Source: Alphaproteobacteria bacterium SO-S41 (GTDB taxonomy: Bacteria > Pseudomonadota > Alphaproteobacteria > Micropepsales > Micropepsaceae). From it: a stretch of DNA of 64,000 nucleotides. The stretch is taken from positions 124,001 to 188,000 of the forward strand of contig AP024629.1 in NCBI GenBank assembly GCA_019670725.1, written 5' to 3'. Of this stretch, positions 9,058 through 17,671 are shown piece by piece. A model generated the notes under the pieces. The model was not told the DNA's origin and ran no database searches. It worked only from the letters and a program-made list of their open reading frames with translations. Made by a program: the position numbers and the translations under genes. Within the stretch, counting starts at the first letter, position 1, and each line of letters begins with the position of its first letter.

Positions 9058-10649
9058 GGGGAACCCGAAGCGATGACGCGGCACCAGCGGAAGCTGGGCG
9101 CGAGATTGGTTTTGACGTCGGCGCACTCGTCGGTGCGCTTGAGGCCGAGTTCGCTCAACGCGCGGTCGCCGCGTTCGGTTTCGGCCGGCAGGAACAGCGT
9201 GAAGAGATCGCCGCCCTCCGCGAGATGCGCTTCGACGCGCGCCATCATGCGGCCGAGAAACGGCGTGCGCGCACCGGGACCGACCAGGAAGCCGTCAACG
9301 CGCAGGAAGGCGATTTCCGGGGGGAAGGCCGGAATGACGAAGCCCATCGGCTCGACCCCGGTCATGACCGCGAGTGTCGCCTCCGGCCGCGCGATGGCGG
9401 GCACCGCGACCTCGACCATGGACGGCGTGAACGCGGTGCGGTTGCCCTTATAGAGCGAGGTCAGCGCGACGACCGCGATCAACGCTGCGGCGAGCGTGCC
9501 CCAGCGCAGCAGGCCGGGCAGCGGCAGCAGGCCGATCGCCGCGGCGATCAGCAGCGGGCCCAGCATCTCCAGCGGCGTGATGTAGCGATAGATCGCGAAC
9601 ACCGCGAGCCAACTGACATAGGCGGCGATGGCGAAAGCAAAGAGGATCCGCGCCGGACGGCGGGCGATCGGCGCCGTAGGCGAAGACGCTTTCACTGCCA
9701 TAACGAGCAGCGCGAGCGGCACCGCGACATAGGCGAAGGCGACACGCCAGTCGTTCACCTGCCAGTCCGACGACACGCGCCAGTCGAGCGCCGCGCGGAA
9801 GGGGAAGAGGATCGCGTCGCTGAAACTGCCGGGCAGGAAACGCGTGTCGCGATAGGAGGAATCGAGGATCAGCGACGAGCCGATGAGATCGTTGAAATAG
9901 GGGAAGAGCGGATTGCCGGTCTCGCGCCACAGGATGAAGAACCACCAGCCCGAGGCCAGCATCAGTGCAAAGAAAGCGGCGACGCCGCAGGTGAACACCA
10001 GCGCGATGCGTCGGCCATGCAGCGACGGCGCGACGGCGATCGCAGCGAGCACCGCAAGGCCGAAAGGCGCGGTCGGCAGCTTCAGACCCACCGCGAGGCC
10101 GGCGAGTACGCCGGCGATCACCGCCGTACGCCGTGCGCTCCGCCAATCGCCGGCATCCAGCGTCACCCGGTCGCGCACGATCAACCACAGCGCGGCGAGC
10201 ACGGGAATGCTGACGACATTGTCGTAATAGGTCGTGCCCGTGAGGATGACGGCATAACCGCCGCTGACGCCCAGCGCCGCGAGCACCACGGCGAGCGGTC
10301 GGCGCAGCGCTGTCTCGGGCGAGATCGCATCGCGGGCGATCAGATAGAGAAAGCTGAAATTCAGTCCCTGCACGAGCCCGAGAAACAACGCCGCGGCCCA
10401 GCCCGGTGCTGCATTGCCCACGACCCACAACGGCAGGTCGATCAGCGGATTGTAATAGGTCGCGTGATGCGCGACCGCGGCGTCGAACGCCATACGGCCG
10501 TGCAGCAGCGCGTAGGGATTATACCAATGGTAGTTGCGCAGATCCCACGAGGTGGACTGGCCGAGCCATAGCGACAGCAGGCCGATCGCGACGGGACCGA
10601 GGGCGAAGATCGCCCACTCGCCCCGCCGTGACTGCGCATCCGCCTGCAT
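9054..10649 (-). CDS. multi-pass membrane protein, GT-C-like glycosyltransferase candidate
   Basis: 531 residues with about ten hydrophobic helices. The N-terminal loop after helix 1 (SWDLRNYHWYNPYALLHGR) has an acidic residue and aromatics placed as in GT-C/DUF2029-type enzymes that use lipid-linked sugars. The C-terminal 100 residues are soluble. The product is uncharacterised; the assignment rests on topology and on its position as first gene of an operon with a GT2 enzyme and GtrA, where it would be the periplasmic transferase. Its stop codon overlaps the start of the GT2 gene (ATGA). Confidence 0.65.
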   Translation of the reverse strand: MQADAQSRRGEWAIFALGPVAIGLLSLWLGQSTSWDLRNYHWYNPYALLHGRMAFDAAVAHHATYYNPLIDLPLWVVGNAAPGWAAALFLGLVQGLNFSFLYLIARDAISPETALRRPLAVVLAALGVSGGYAVILTGTTYYDNVVSIPVLAALWLIVRDRVTLDAGDWRSARRTAVIAGVLAGLAVGLKLPTAPFGLAVLAAIAVAPSLHGRRIALVFTCGVAAFFALMLASGWWFFILWRETGNPLFPYFNDLIGSSLILDSSYRDTRFLPGSFSDAILFPFRAALDWRVSSDWQVNDWRVAFAYVAVPLALLVMAVKASSPTAPIARRPARILFAFAIAAYVSWLAVFAIYRYITPLEMLGPLLIAAAIGLLPLPGLLRWGTLAAALIAVVALTSLYKGNRTAFTPSMVEVAVPAIARPEATLAVMTGVEPMGFVIPAFPPEIAFLRVDGFLVGPGARTPFLGRMMARVEAHLAEGGDLFTLFLPAETERGDRALSELGLKRTDECADVKTNLAPSFRWCRVIASGSP

Positions 10650-10693
10650 AAGCCGGTTCTAGGCGAGCCGGCGCGCGGGCGCCAGCTTGTCGC

Positions 10694-11101
10694 CTAGTAG
10701 CGGACGCTGAAGAGGCCGTCCTTGCGGGCGGGCAGCTTCGGGTTCTTCATTGCGGCTTCGACGCGCTTGGCGACCAGCGGCATCGCCTGTCCGGCGGCCT
10801 GCCAGTCCTTCATGCCGGCCTGCCAGACGAGCGTCTCCCCCGTGATGTCGCCGGCATCGAGGCGCGCGATCACCTGCGCGTCCGTCAGCGGGCCGACCGG
10901 CGCGCCGTCGATCACGACATACCAGGAGGCGGCCGGCGCGACGCTGGTGGGCAGCGGCGGCGGCAGTTCGGTCCCGGCGGCCGGGCTCGGCTTGCTCAAG
11001 GGCGGCATGACGGCCGCCAGAGCGGCACTGGGCACCACGCCGCCGAACACGGCGGTCATGGAGGCGAAGGCAATGGCGCGGGTCATGGTCATCTTGGGCA
11101 T
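10694..11101 (-). CDS. secreted GYF_2 (DUF4339) domain protein
   Basis: 135 residues. A signal-like N-terminus (TRAIAFASMTAVFGGVVPSAALA) is followed by a proline-rich linker and a GYF_2 domain at about 59-110: SWYVVIDGAPVGPLTDAQV, ARLDAGDITGETLVWQAGMKDWQAA. This domain usually sits at the C-terminus of membrane or cytoplasmic proteins and binds unknown partners; here it is nearly the entire mature protein. The last segment (LPARKDGLFSVRY) is short and charged. The gene stands alone, followed by a repeat-rich intergenic region upstream at 11102-11394. Confidence 0.7.
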   Translation of the reverse strand: MPKMTMTRAIAFASMTAVFGGVVPSAALAAVMPPLSKPSPAAGTELPPPLPTSVAPAASWYVVIDGAPVGPLTDAQVIARLDAGDITGETLVWQAGMKDWQAAGQAMPLVAKRVEAAMKNPKLPARKDGLFSVRY

Positions 11102-11211
11102 CCCATCCAGGTCTTTGGATGAAACGCATTATCCCCAAAACTGTGCCCCAAATGGGGCGGAGGAATTGCGCGAAAAAGGCAGGCGATCAGAAGCTTCCCG
11201 CCTACCCGCGT

Positions 11212-11341
11212 TGTCATCGTCCGCGCAGGCGGGCCATCCACCCCTTTTGCCATTTACCCCCTTTTTCCTCATGGCCGGGCCTGACCCGGCCATCCATCGG
11301 CGGCGCCAAACATGGATGGCCGCCTCAAGGGCGGCCATGAG
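11212..11341. repeat. BIME-like cluster of palindromic repeats
   Basis: The 293-bp gap between the GYF_2 gene and moeB holds no gene but three short hairpins: 11212-11240 (CCGCGCAGGCGG core), 11268-11296 (CATGGCCGGGCC..GGCCATCC) and 11313-11341 (GGATGGCC..GGCCATGAG). The last two are head-to-head, as in bacterial interspersed mosaic elements. The first shares the TGTCAT...ATCCA ends of the copies near 13.4, 50.7, 54.8 and 57.7 kb. Confidence 0.7.
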
Positions 11342-11394
11342 GATTTAGAAGTGCACCTCAGCCGTGTGTGGTCCGCCTTCGCGGGCCATGACAG

Positions 11395-12159
11395 CTAGGC
11401 GTGAGCGCCCAAACCCCGGCAAACCGGGCATTCCGGGTCGCGGCGGAGGCGGACCTTGCGGGTTTCCGCCGAAAGCCCGTCGAACAGGACCAGCCGCCCT
11501 GCGAGGCTTTCGCCGAACCCCACGATCTCCTTCACGACCTCCAGCGCCGCCCAGGTGCCGACGACACCGGCCAGCGCGCCCACCACGCCCTGATCGGTGC
11601 AGGTCGCCGCGCCCTCCGGCGCCTCGGCGACGAAGCAGCGATAGCAGGGCAGCGTCTTGCCGTCGGGGCGGAAGACCGCGATCTGCCCGTCGAATTCGCC
11701 GATCGCCGCCGAGACCAGCGGCTTGCGGAGGGCCACGCAGGCATCACTCACCGCAAAGCGCGTTTCGAAATTGTCGCAGCCGTCCAGCACCAGATCGTAG
11801 CGCGCGATGATTTCCGCCGCGTTCGCAGCCGTCAGCCGCGCCGCGTGGGTTTCGATTGCCGTATCGGGGTTGAGCGCACTCAACCGCCGCTCCGCCGTTG
11901 CAGCCTTCGGCGCGCCGATCTCATCGGTGACATAGAGGATCTGGCGCTGCAGATTCGACAGCGAAACGATGTCGTCATCGACGATGCCCAAGGTTCCGAC
12001 CCCCGCCGCGGCGAGATAGAGCAGCGCGGGCGCTCCGAGGCCGCCCGCCCCGATCACCAGCACTTTGGCGTCCAGCAATTTGCGCTGCCCGACGCCGCCG
12101 ATTTCGCGGAGCAGGATATGGCGCTGGTAGCGCTCGAGCTGGGCGTCGGTGAGGGCCAT
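11395..12159 (-). CDS. moeB: ThiF/MoeB family sulfur-carrier adenylyltransferase
   Basis: 254 residues from ATG 12159 (MALTDAQLERYQRHILL), the usual MoeB N-terminus. It shows the nucleotide motif GAGGLG (38-43), the Asp of the DGCDNFETR segment (127-134), the conserved Cys187 in ATCTDQGVVGAL and the zinc pairs Cys172/Cys175 and Cys244/Cys247. MoeB activates the C-terminal glycine of MoaD for molybdopterin synthesis; the close homologue ThiF acts in thiamine synthesis. There is no rhodanese extension and no moa or thi gene nearby, so moeB is the best but not exclusive name. It is divergent from the SDR gene, 40 bp away. Confidence 0.85.
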   Translation of the reverse strand: MALTDAQLERYQRHILLREIGGVGQRKLLDAKVLVIGAGGLGAPALLYLAAAGVGTLGIVDDDIVSLSNLQRQILYVTDEIGAPKAATAERRLSALNPDTAIETHAARLTAANAAEIIARYDLVLDGCDNFETRFAVSDACVALRKPLVSAAIGEFDGQIAVFRPDGKTLPCYRCFVAEAPEGAATCTDQGVVGALAGVVGTWAALEVVKEIVGFGESLAGRLVLFDGLSAETRKVRLRRDPECPVCRGLGAHA

Positions 12160-12199
12160 GGGCTTGTAACATAGGGGCCGCCCGGCCGAATGTCGCGCC

Positions 12200-13090
12200 A
12201 TGGGCAAGCATCTCTTCATCTACGGTTTCGGCTATGTCGCGGCCGCGCTGAGCCGGCGGCTGACGGCCAAGGGCTGGCGCGTCAGCGGCACGCATCGCCG
12301 CCTCGACGGCGCGGAAGCCATCCGGGCGGCGGGCGCCGAACCCGTGCTCATCACCCCCGCCGGTCTGCGCAACGGGGAAAGCCTCCTGGACGACGTCACC
12401 CATATTCTCGGCAGCGCCCCGCCCACCGACTCCGGCGATCCCTTCATCGCGGTGCACGGCGCGGCGCTCGCGGCCTTGCCGGGCACCCTTGCCTGGCTCG
12501 GCTATCTCTCCACCACCGGCGTCTATGGTGACGCCGGCGGCGATTGGGTCGACGAGGCCGCGCCGCTCGCCCCCGTTCATGCCCGAGGCGCGCGGCGGGT
12601 CGCCGCCGAGGCGGCATGGGCGACCTTGGGCGAGGAGAGCGGCGCCCCCGCCGTCATCTTCCGTCTGCCTGGTATTTACGGCCCCGGCCGCAGCGCCTTC
12701 GACAATCTGCGCGCCGGCACCGCGAAACGGCTGGTGAAACCCGGCCAGGTCTTCAGCCGCATCCATGTCGCCGACATCGCCGCGGCGATCGAAGCCGCGC
12801 TGGCCCTGACTGAAGGCACCGTCCTCAACATCGCCGACGACGAGCCCGCCCCGCCCCAGGATGTCGTGACCTATGCCGCCGAACTGCTGGGCATCGCGCC
12901 GCCGCCCGAAATCCCCTTCGAGTCAGCGAAAGCCGGCCTCAGCGCCATGGCGCTGGAATTCTACGGCGCGAACCGGCGCATCGCGAACGGACGGATGAAA
13001 GAGGAGCTCGGCCTTACCCTCGCCTTCCCGACCTATCGCGAGGGCCTGAAGGCGATCCTGGTAGGGGAGGGAACCGCGGGCGGCCTTTAA
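12200..13090 (+). CDS. atypical extended SDR / NAD-dependent epimerase-like (YeeZ-type)
   Basis: 296 residues. The N-terminal Rossmann motif is GFGYVAAALSRRL rather than the classical GxxGxxG, and the active-site region reads LSTTGVYGDAGGDWVDEAAP with RGARRVAAE downstream in place of a normal YxxxK. This is the pattern of YeeZ-like extended SDRs, whose substrates are unknown. IFRLPGIYGPGRSAFDNL and SRIHVADIAAAI complete the family signature. It is transcribed divergently from moeB. Confidence 0.8.
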   Translation: MGKHLFIYGFGYVAAALSRRLTAKGWRVSGTHRRLDGAEAIRAAGAEPVLITPAGLRNGESLLDDVTHILGSAPPTDSGDPFIAVHGAALAALPGTLAWLGYLSTTGVYGDAGGDWVDEAAPLAPVHARGARRVAAEAAWATLGEESGAPAVIFRLPGIYGPGRSAFDNLRAGTAKRLVKPGQVFSRIHVADIAAAIEAALALTEGTVLNIADDEPAPPQDVVTYAAELLGIAPPPEIPFESAKAGLSAMALEFYGANRRIANGRMKEELGLTLAFPTYREGLKAILVGEGTAGGL

Positions 13091-13164
13091 CGTTGTTTCA
13101 CGAGTTTGCGTTAGCCTTGATCCTGGGCTGGAGACGCAGAAGCGCCAAGGCCAAGGAGAATCCC

Positions 13165-13329
13165 ATGTCGTCGGTTTGGACTTTGTTCGCCAAGACGCCC
13201 GAGGAAACCCAGATCGACACCGGCATGGCCGACGGCACCGTGGACGGCGAGTTCACCGTGTCCGCCCCCGAAGCGCTGCCCGCCCATGTCGAGGAATTCC
13301 TCAACCTGAAAGCCGCCAGCGCGTTCTGA
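13165..13329 (+). CDS. small conserved-looking hypothetical protein
   Basis: 54 residues from ATG 13165, which has AAGGAGAA 7 bp upstream, a very good ribosome-binding site and the main reason to call it. The product (MSSVWTLFAKTPEETQIDTG ... HVEEFLNLKAASAF) is acidic, with no signal or membrane segment. I do not recognise the family. It lies between the SDR gene and a palindromic repeat. Confidence 0.6.
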   Translation: MSSVWTLFAKTPEETQIDTGMADGTVDGEFTVSAPEALPAHVEEFLNLKAASAF

Positions 13330-13360
13330 CGTTCTGCGCGGTTATCCAGCCACCCTCACT

Positions 13361-13440
13361 GTCATGCCCGCGCAGGCGGGCATCCATCTTGTCGAGCGCC
13401 GGTGTCTGACGCCTGGATGCCTGCCTTCGCAGGCATGATA
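13361..13440. repeat. BIME-like paired palindrome
   Basis: Two inverted hairpins, 13361-13386 (CCCGCGCAGGCGGG core) and 13414-13440 (GCCTGCCTTCGCAGGC core), separated by 27 bp and bounded by GTCAT / ATGAT. The same two-hairpin layout recurs at 54813-54894 and 57682-57760. Confidence 0.75.
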
Positions 13441-13546
13441 GCATTCGGGTGTCCAAACCATCACTGGCGCGGCCTTTCAGACGGCCGATCAAAGCTGTAT
13501 ATATCCGCAAGCTCGTTCAGATGATCGACGCCCGTTAGGACAGCTC

Positions 13547-13768
13547 TTGGATCGGCTTGAATATCCAGTTGTGGTCGAACCGCTCTCCGCCGCTGACGGC
13601 GGCGGGTTCGCTGCTGTCGTGCCCGATCTGCCGGGCTGCATGAGCGACGGCGCAACGCCGGAAGAGGCGCTGGCCAACGTCCAGGACGCGATCCGCATCT
13701 GGCTGGAAACGGCCCGCGAGACCGGCCGAACTATTCCCGGCCCGTCGCGGCATCTGGCCCTCGCCTGA
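13547..13768 (+). CDS. HicB-like antitoxin domain protein (orphan)
   Basis: 73 residues from TTG 13547, with AGGA 6 bp upstream. The sequence LEYPVVVEPL...GGFAAVVPDLPGC, then ATPEEALANVQDAIRIWLE, is the partial RNase-H fold of the HicB N-terminal domain; HicB normally neutralises the HicA ribonuclease toxin. No HicA gene is present. Just upstream, one frame reads IRKLVQMIDA before a stop, faintly like the HicA start (SRxVIKxIEADG), which may be a decayed toxin, but that is weak. There is no C-terminal DNA-binding domain. Confidence 0.7.
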   Translation: MDRLEYPVVVEPLSAADGGGFAAVVPDLPGCMSDGATPEEALANVQDAIRIWLETARETGRTIPGPSRHLALA

Positions 13769-13863
13769 CGGGCGCTTTTCCGGCCTTTACCTTGACTTGA
13801 TGCGCTCTCGCAGAGAGTGTCCGCGCCCCGCCGCCATCGGCGGGCTATGAAAGGAATATCACC

Positions 13864-15864
13864 GTGTCCGCCGCTCCCTCCTCCGCCGAGATCCGCATCA
13901 CCCTGCCCGACGGCAGCGTGCGGACCACGACTGCGGGCTCGACGGGCGCGGATCTCGCGGCGTCGATCGGCCCCGGCCTCGCCAAGGCGGCGCTCGCCGT
14001 CGAGGTCGACGGCAAACTGCGCGATCTCGACTGGCCGCTCGCCGGCGACGCAAGCCTGCGCATCATCACGCGCAAGGACGAGGCCGACGCGCTCGATCTC
14101 ATCCGCCACGATACCGCGCACCTGATGGCGCAGGCGGTGCAGGAGCTCTTCCCCGGCACGCAGGTGACGATCGGCCCGAATATCGAGGACGGCTTCTTCT
14201 ACGACTTCGCGCGCGACGAGCCCTTCACGACCGACGATCTGCCGAAAATCGAAGCCCGCATGCACGAGCTGGTGAAGCAGAACCTGCCCACCAAGCGGAC
14301 GCTCATGCCCCGCGCCGAGGCGATCGCCCATTTCGAGGCGATGGGCGAAAAGTACAAGGCCGAGATCATCCGCGACCTCCCCGAGAGCGAGGACATCTCG
14401 GTCTACTACCACGGCAACTGGCACGACCTCTGCCGCGGCCCGCATCTCCCTTCCACGGGCGCGATCGGCTCGGCCTTCAAGCTGACCAAGATCTCCGGCG
14501 CCTATTGGCGGGGCGATGCCAAGAACGCCCAGCTCCAGCGCATCTACGGCACGGCGTGGCGCGACGAGAAGGAGCTGAAGGCCTATCTCACGCGCCTCGA
14601 AGAGGCCGAGAAGCGCGACCATCGCAAGATCGGCAAGGAGATGGATCTCTTCCATCTCCAGGCCGAGGCGCATGGCTCCGTCTTCTGGCACCCCAACGGC
14701 TTCGTCATCTATCGCGCGCTGGAAGCCTATATGCGCCGCCGCCTCGATGCGGCCGGCTATCTGGAGGTGAAGACGCCCCAGATCATGGACGCCCGCCAGT
14801 GGGAGCAGTCGGGCCACTGGGGCAAGTATCGCGAGAACATGTTCGTCATCCCCGACGAGATCCCCAACACCGAGGACGAGGGCGCGCTCGTCTCCGGCAA
14901 GGGCGACTGGATGGCGCTGAAGCCGATGAACTGCCCCGGCCATATCCTGATCTTCCGCCAGGGCATCAAGAGCTATCGCGACCTGCCGCTGCGCCTCGCG
15001 GAAATGGGCTGCTGCCACCGCAACGAGCCGCACGGCGCGCTGCACGGCCTCATGCGCGTGCGCCAGTTCACGCAGGACGACGCCCACATCTTCTGCCGCG
15101 AGGACCAGATCGTCGACGAGGTCGCGAAATTCTGCGACCTGCTCGACGTCATCTACAAGGATCTCGGTTTTTCCGAATACGCGATCAAGCTGGCGCTGCG
15201 GCCCGAGAAGCGCTTCGGCACCGACGAGATGTGGGACTGGTCGGAGCAGGCGCTGCGCGACGCCGTCGCCGCGACGGGCCGCGCGACGCCGGAATGGGGC
15301 TGGGCGGAACTCCCCGGCGAAGGCGCGTTCTATGCGCCCAAGCTGGAATTCCACCTGACCGATGCGATCGGGCGGACGTGGCAGGTCGGCACGATCCAGA
15401 CGGACACCGTGCTGCCCGAGCGGCTGGATGCGAGCTATATCGGCGAGGACAGCGCCAAGCATCGCCCGATCATGCTGCACCGCGCGATCCTCGGCTCCTA
15501 CGAGCGCTTCATCGGCATCCTGATCGAGCATTACGCCGGCAAGTTCCCGCTCTGGCTGGCGCCGGTGCAGGCGGTGGTCTCGACGATCGTCAGCGACGCG
15601 GACGATTACGCCAAGTCGGCGATGGCGAAGCTGCGCTCGGCGGGCATCCGCGTGGCGATCGATCTCAGGAACGAGAAGATCAACTACAAGGTCCGCGAAC
15701 ACTCGCTGGCCAAGGTGCCCATCATGCTCATCGCCGGCCGCCGCGAAGCCGAGGAAGGCAAGATCACCATCCGCCGTCTCGGCGTCGAAAAACAGGAAAC
15801 GATGACCCTGGATGCGGCCATCGAACTCCTGCGCACCGAAGCGCTGCCCCCGGACCTCAGATAG
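13864..15864 (+). CDS. thrS: threonyl-tRNA synthetase
   Basis: 666 residues from GTG 13864, with GAAAGGA 8-9 bp upstream. Domains in order: TGS (about 8-70, [14 protein letters not shown]), the editing/SAD domain with the [11 protein letters not shown] (HxxxH) and [12 protein letters not shown] motifs, the class II core with [39 protein letters not shown], motif 3 [13 protein letters not shown], and the C-terminal anticodon-binding domain. It charges tRNA(Thr) and edits Ser-tRNA(Thr). The full length matches the family. A strong hairpin follows the stop at 15888-15916. Confidence 0.97.
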   Translation: MSAAPSSAEIRITLPDGSVRTTTAGSTGADLAASIGPGLAKAALAVEVDGKLRDLDWPLAGDASLRIITRKDEADALDLIRHDTAHLMAQAVQELFPGTQVTIGPNIEDGFFYDFARDEPFTTDDLPKIEARMHELVKQNLPTKRTLMPRAEAIAHFEAMGEKYKAEIIRDLPESEDISVYYHGNWHDLCRGPHLPSTGAIGSAFKLTKISGAYWRGDAKNAQLQRIYGTAWRDEKELKAYLTRLEEAEKRDHRKIGKEMDLFHLQAEAHGSVFWHPNGFVIYRALEAYMRRRLDAAGYLEVKTPQIMDARQWEQSGHWGKYRENMFVIPDEIPNTEDEGALVSGKGDWMALKPMNCPGHILIFRQGIKSYRDLPLRLAEMGCCHRNEPHGALHGLMRVRQFTQDDAHIFCREDQIVDEVAKFCDLLDVIYKDLGFSEYAIKLALRPEKRFGTDEMWDWSEQALRDAVAATGRATPEWGWAELPGEGAFYAPKLEFHLTDAIGRTWQVGTIQTDTVLPERLDASYIGEDSAKHRPIMLHRAILGSYERFIGILIEHYAGKFPLWLAPVQAVVSTIVSDADDYAKSAMAKLRSAGIRVAIDLRNEKINYKVREHSLAKVPIMLIAGRREAEEGKITIRRLGVEKQETMTLDAAIELLRTEALPPDLR

Positions 15865-15887
15865 CGACACCACGCGCGCCCATAACC

Positions 15888-15916
15888 CTTCTCCCCAGCC
15901 AAAGGCTGGGGAGAAG
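15888..15916. repeat. hairpin repeat downstream of thrS
   Basis: A perfect 13-bp inverted repeat: CTTCTCCCCAGCC, loop AAA, GGCTGGGGAGAAG. It has no U-run, so it looks more like a member of the dispersed CTCCCC-type palindromes of alphaproteobacteria than a classical terminator, although it may still stop thrS transcription. A related sequence lies on the other side of the Mrr gene (about 17033-17080). Confidence 0.65.
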
Positions 15917-16027
15917 ATGTCGCGCGCAGCGTGACAGATGAAGGCCTTGCGGGAATTCACGCGGGCGGCGAGAGTTGCTTGCAGTAAAGACAAGCTGTCT
16001 GTAGCTCGCCGCTCCCGTGAGGGATGA

Positions 16028-16960
16028 ATGACAATTCCCGACTATCAAACACTTATGCTGCCGTTGCTTCGGATTTCTGCCGAAGGCGAAACGCGCATTC
16101 CAGACATTGAGGGGCGTATAGCTGACGAATTTTCGCTGACTCTGAGCGAACGTGACGAGCTACTGCCCAGCGGGCGTCAAAAGATCCTTCACAATCGCAT
16201 CCATTGGTCCAAATTCTACTTGGCCAGAGCCGGCCTAATCGACCAGCCCAGCCGAGGGCGTTTTGTCATCAGTCAGGCCGGACGAGAATTGCTGAGCAAG
16301 AATCCAACACGAATCGACAACCGCTTATTGATGACCATTCCTGCGTTCCAGGAATTTTATCAGTCTTCCCGAACGAGTTCGACGGACAATACAAGAGTCG
16401 CTTCCGAACCGGCACTCGACGTTTTGGAGACCACCACACCAGAAGAGCAGATTGAGTCAGCGAGCCAAGCCCTATCGACGGCACTCGGAGTCGAATTGCT
16501 CGAACGCATAAGAAACAACAGCCCCTCGTTCTTCGAACAAGTCATCGTCAGCCTTCTGGTGGGAATGGGTTACGGCGGTTCGCATCGAAACGCCGCCCAG
16601 CAACTCGGAAGATCTGGTGACGGTGGAGTTGATGGCGTCATCAACGAGGATGTTTTGGGCTTAGATAGAGTCTACGTGCAAGCAAAGCGATACGCCGAAG
16701 GCTCGACCGTAGGACGCCCGGAAGTTCAGGCTTTCGTGGGCAGCCTTGTTGGGCTAGGCGCAACCAAAGGCGTGTTTGTAACGACCAGTTCGTTTAGCGG
16801 ACACGCTATTGAGTATGCGCGCCATCTATCTCAGCGGGTTGTACTGATTGACGGACTTCGTTTAACCGCCTTGATGATGCAGCATGGTGTAGGCGTCAGG
16901 GTAACGAGGACCATCGAATTCAAGCGGGTAGATGAGGACTTCTTCAACGAAGAAGAATAG
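16028..16960 (+). CDS. Mrr-type type IV restriction endonuclease
   Basis: 310 residues, with GAGGG upstream of the ATG. The N-terminal winged-helix Mrr_N domain (about 1-100: MTIPDYQTLMLPLLRISAEG ... NRIHWSKFYLARAGLI) is followed by the Mrr_cat nuclease domain from about residue 170: FFEQVIVSLLVGMGYGG, GRSGDGGVDGVI and VQAKRY, i.e. the D-(x)n-QAK catalytic motif of PD-(D/E)XK enzymes. Such enzymes cut modified DNA. Its base composition is visibly more AT-rich than every neighbour and CTCCCC-type palindromes lie on both sides, which suggests horizontal acquisition. No partner methylase is present, as expected for type IV. Confidence 0.88.
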   Translation: MTIPDYQTLMLPLLRISAEGETRIPDIEGRIADEFSLTLSERDELLPSGRQKILHNRIHWSKFYLARAGLIDQPSRGRFVISQAGRELLSKNPTRIDNRLLMTIPAFQEFYQSSRTSSTDNTRVASEPALDVLETTTPEEQIESASQALSTALGVELLERIRNNSPSFFEQVIVSLLVGMGYGGSHRNAAQQLGRSGDGGVDGVINEDVLGLDRVYVQAKRYAEGSTVGRPEVQAFVGSLVGLGATKGVFVTTSSFSGHAIEYARHLSQRVVLIDGLRLTALMMQHGVGVRVTRTIEFKRVDEDFFNEEE

Positions 16961-17122
16961 CGGTCGCTGCGCGCCTCCCTCCTCTCCACGCAAGCGGGGC
17001 GAGGGGTTTCCGTGCCACCCAAAACCCCTCTCCCGCCCTTCGCGGGGAGAAGTGGCCTCGCCGCACGCGAGGTCGATGAGGGGGGTAACCGCGCAACCGC
17101 CGTTAGGTTATGGTCACTGGCC
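16961..17122. other. repeat-bearing gap after Mrr gene
   Basis: No gene is visible between the Mrr stop and 17123. The segment from about 16975 to 17085 holds CTCTCC/CGGGG-type imperfect palindromes (e.g. CCCCTCTCCCGCC around 17032 with GGGGAGAAG after it, then CGATGAGGGG), matching the hairpin family seen at 15888-15916. Confidence 0.5.
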
Positions 17123-17296
17123 TCACGCCCGCCCCGCAGGCTCCGCCGTGGCGAGGTGTCGCTTTTCCAGCGTGTCGGCCAGCGCTTCTAGCTGGCGCAG
17201 CAGCGGCTCCAATTCCGCGAGCCAGCGCGCGACCTCACCGTTCAAGTCTTCGTCCCGCTTGGCCCGCCCGCGCCCCGCGCTCTCTTTTCTCCGCAT
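17123..17296 (-). CDS. small charged coiled-coil hypothetical protein
   Basis: 57 residues from ATG 17296, which has AGGAAGG about 9 bp upstream. The product is very basic at first (MRRKESAGRGRAKRDEDL) and then forms a leucine-rich amphipathic helix (ARWLAELEPLLRQLEALADT). I do not recognise it. It is divergent from the 17400 operon and could share the palindromic control region at 17339-17370, which is the only contextual support. It could be spurious. Confidence 0.4.
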   Translation of the reverse strand: MRRKESAGRGRAKRDEDLNGEVARWLAELEPLLRQLEALADTLEKRHLATAEPAGRA

Positions 17297-17338
17297 CGCT
17301 TCGCGCCTTCCTTCCACGCCCTGTCACTACCTAGGAAC

Positions 17339-17373
17339 ATAGTCTTGACATTTATCATGTCAAGGACTATCTT
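17339..17373 (+). promoter_or_regulatory. sigma70-like promoter overlapped by a near-perfect palindrome
   Basis: The palindrome reads ATAGTCTTGACAT, TTATC, ATGTCAAGGACTAT; the arms match over 13 bases with one insertion. It overlaps a consensus -35 (TTGACA, 17345-17350) with a 17-bp spacer to TATCTT (17368-17373). The start codon at 17400 follows about 27 bp later. This arrangement suggests a strong promoter blocked by a dimeric repressor. Confidence 0.65.
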
Positions 17374-17399
17374 CCTGTTTGTAGCTGAGGGAGAACGAC

Positions 17400-17669
17400 A
17401 TGAAGCCAATTTCCACCGCACCATCCGACCCCACCCCGCCCGCCAATGCGGCGGAGGCGACCGACCGTCTGGGCGCGCTGTTCGCGGAATGCGAGCGCAG
17501 CGCGCGGCGCTATTTCGCGCGGGCCGAGGCGGACGGTCTCGACTTCGACATGCGTTGCGCCTTTGCCGGCGTCGCCAACCGCATGGTCCGCGCCGCCGCC
17601 ATCGTCGCGGTGCAGATGGCCCGCACCAATGGCGAGACCGTCCACCGCATCATCGTCGAAAGGGCCTGA
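17400..17669 (+). CDS. hypothetical protein, accessory operon gene 1
   Basis: 89 residues with GAGGGAGAA upstream. The sequence is alpha-helical (ATDRLGALFAECERSARRYF, MRCAFAGVANRMVRAAAIVA) without signal peptide or membrane segment. I do not recognise a named family. It is followed after 2 bp by the 17672 gene, so the two are co-transcribed from the promoter at 17339-17373. The pair has the look of small genes found near prophage remnants, but no phage structural gene is nearby. Confidence 0.6.
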   Translation: MKPISTAPSDPTPPANAAEATDRLGALFAECERSARRYFARAEADGLDFDMRCAFAGVANRMVRAAAIVAVQMARTNGETVHRIIVERA

Positions 17670-17671
17670 CC

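Noticed and set aside
13360-13440. Repeat clusters as a CRISPR array
   Set aside because: The units are palindromic, occur singly or in pairs with spacers of different length and have no cas genes nearby.
13489-15993. 834-residue open frame opposite thrS
   Set aside because: Shadow of thrS on the other strand; no recognisable domain.
15888-17080. Mrr gene as a transposon with terminal inverted repeats
   Set aside because: The flanking palindromes are each self-complementary hairpins of a dispersed family, not matching ends, and no transposase is present.
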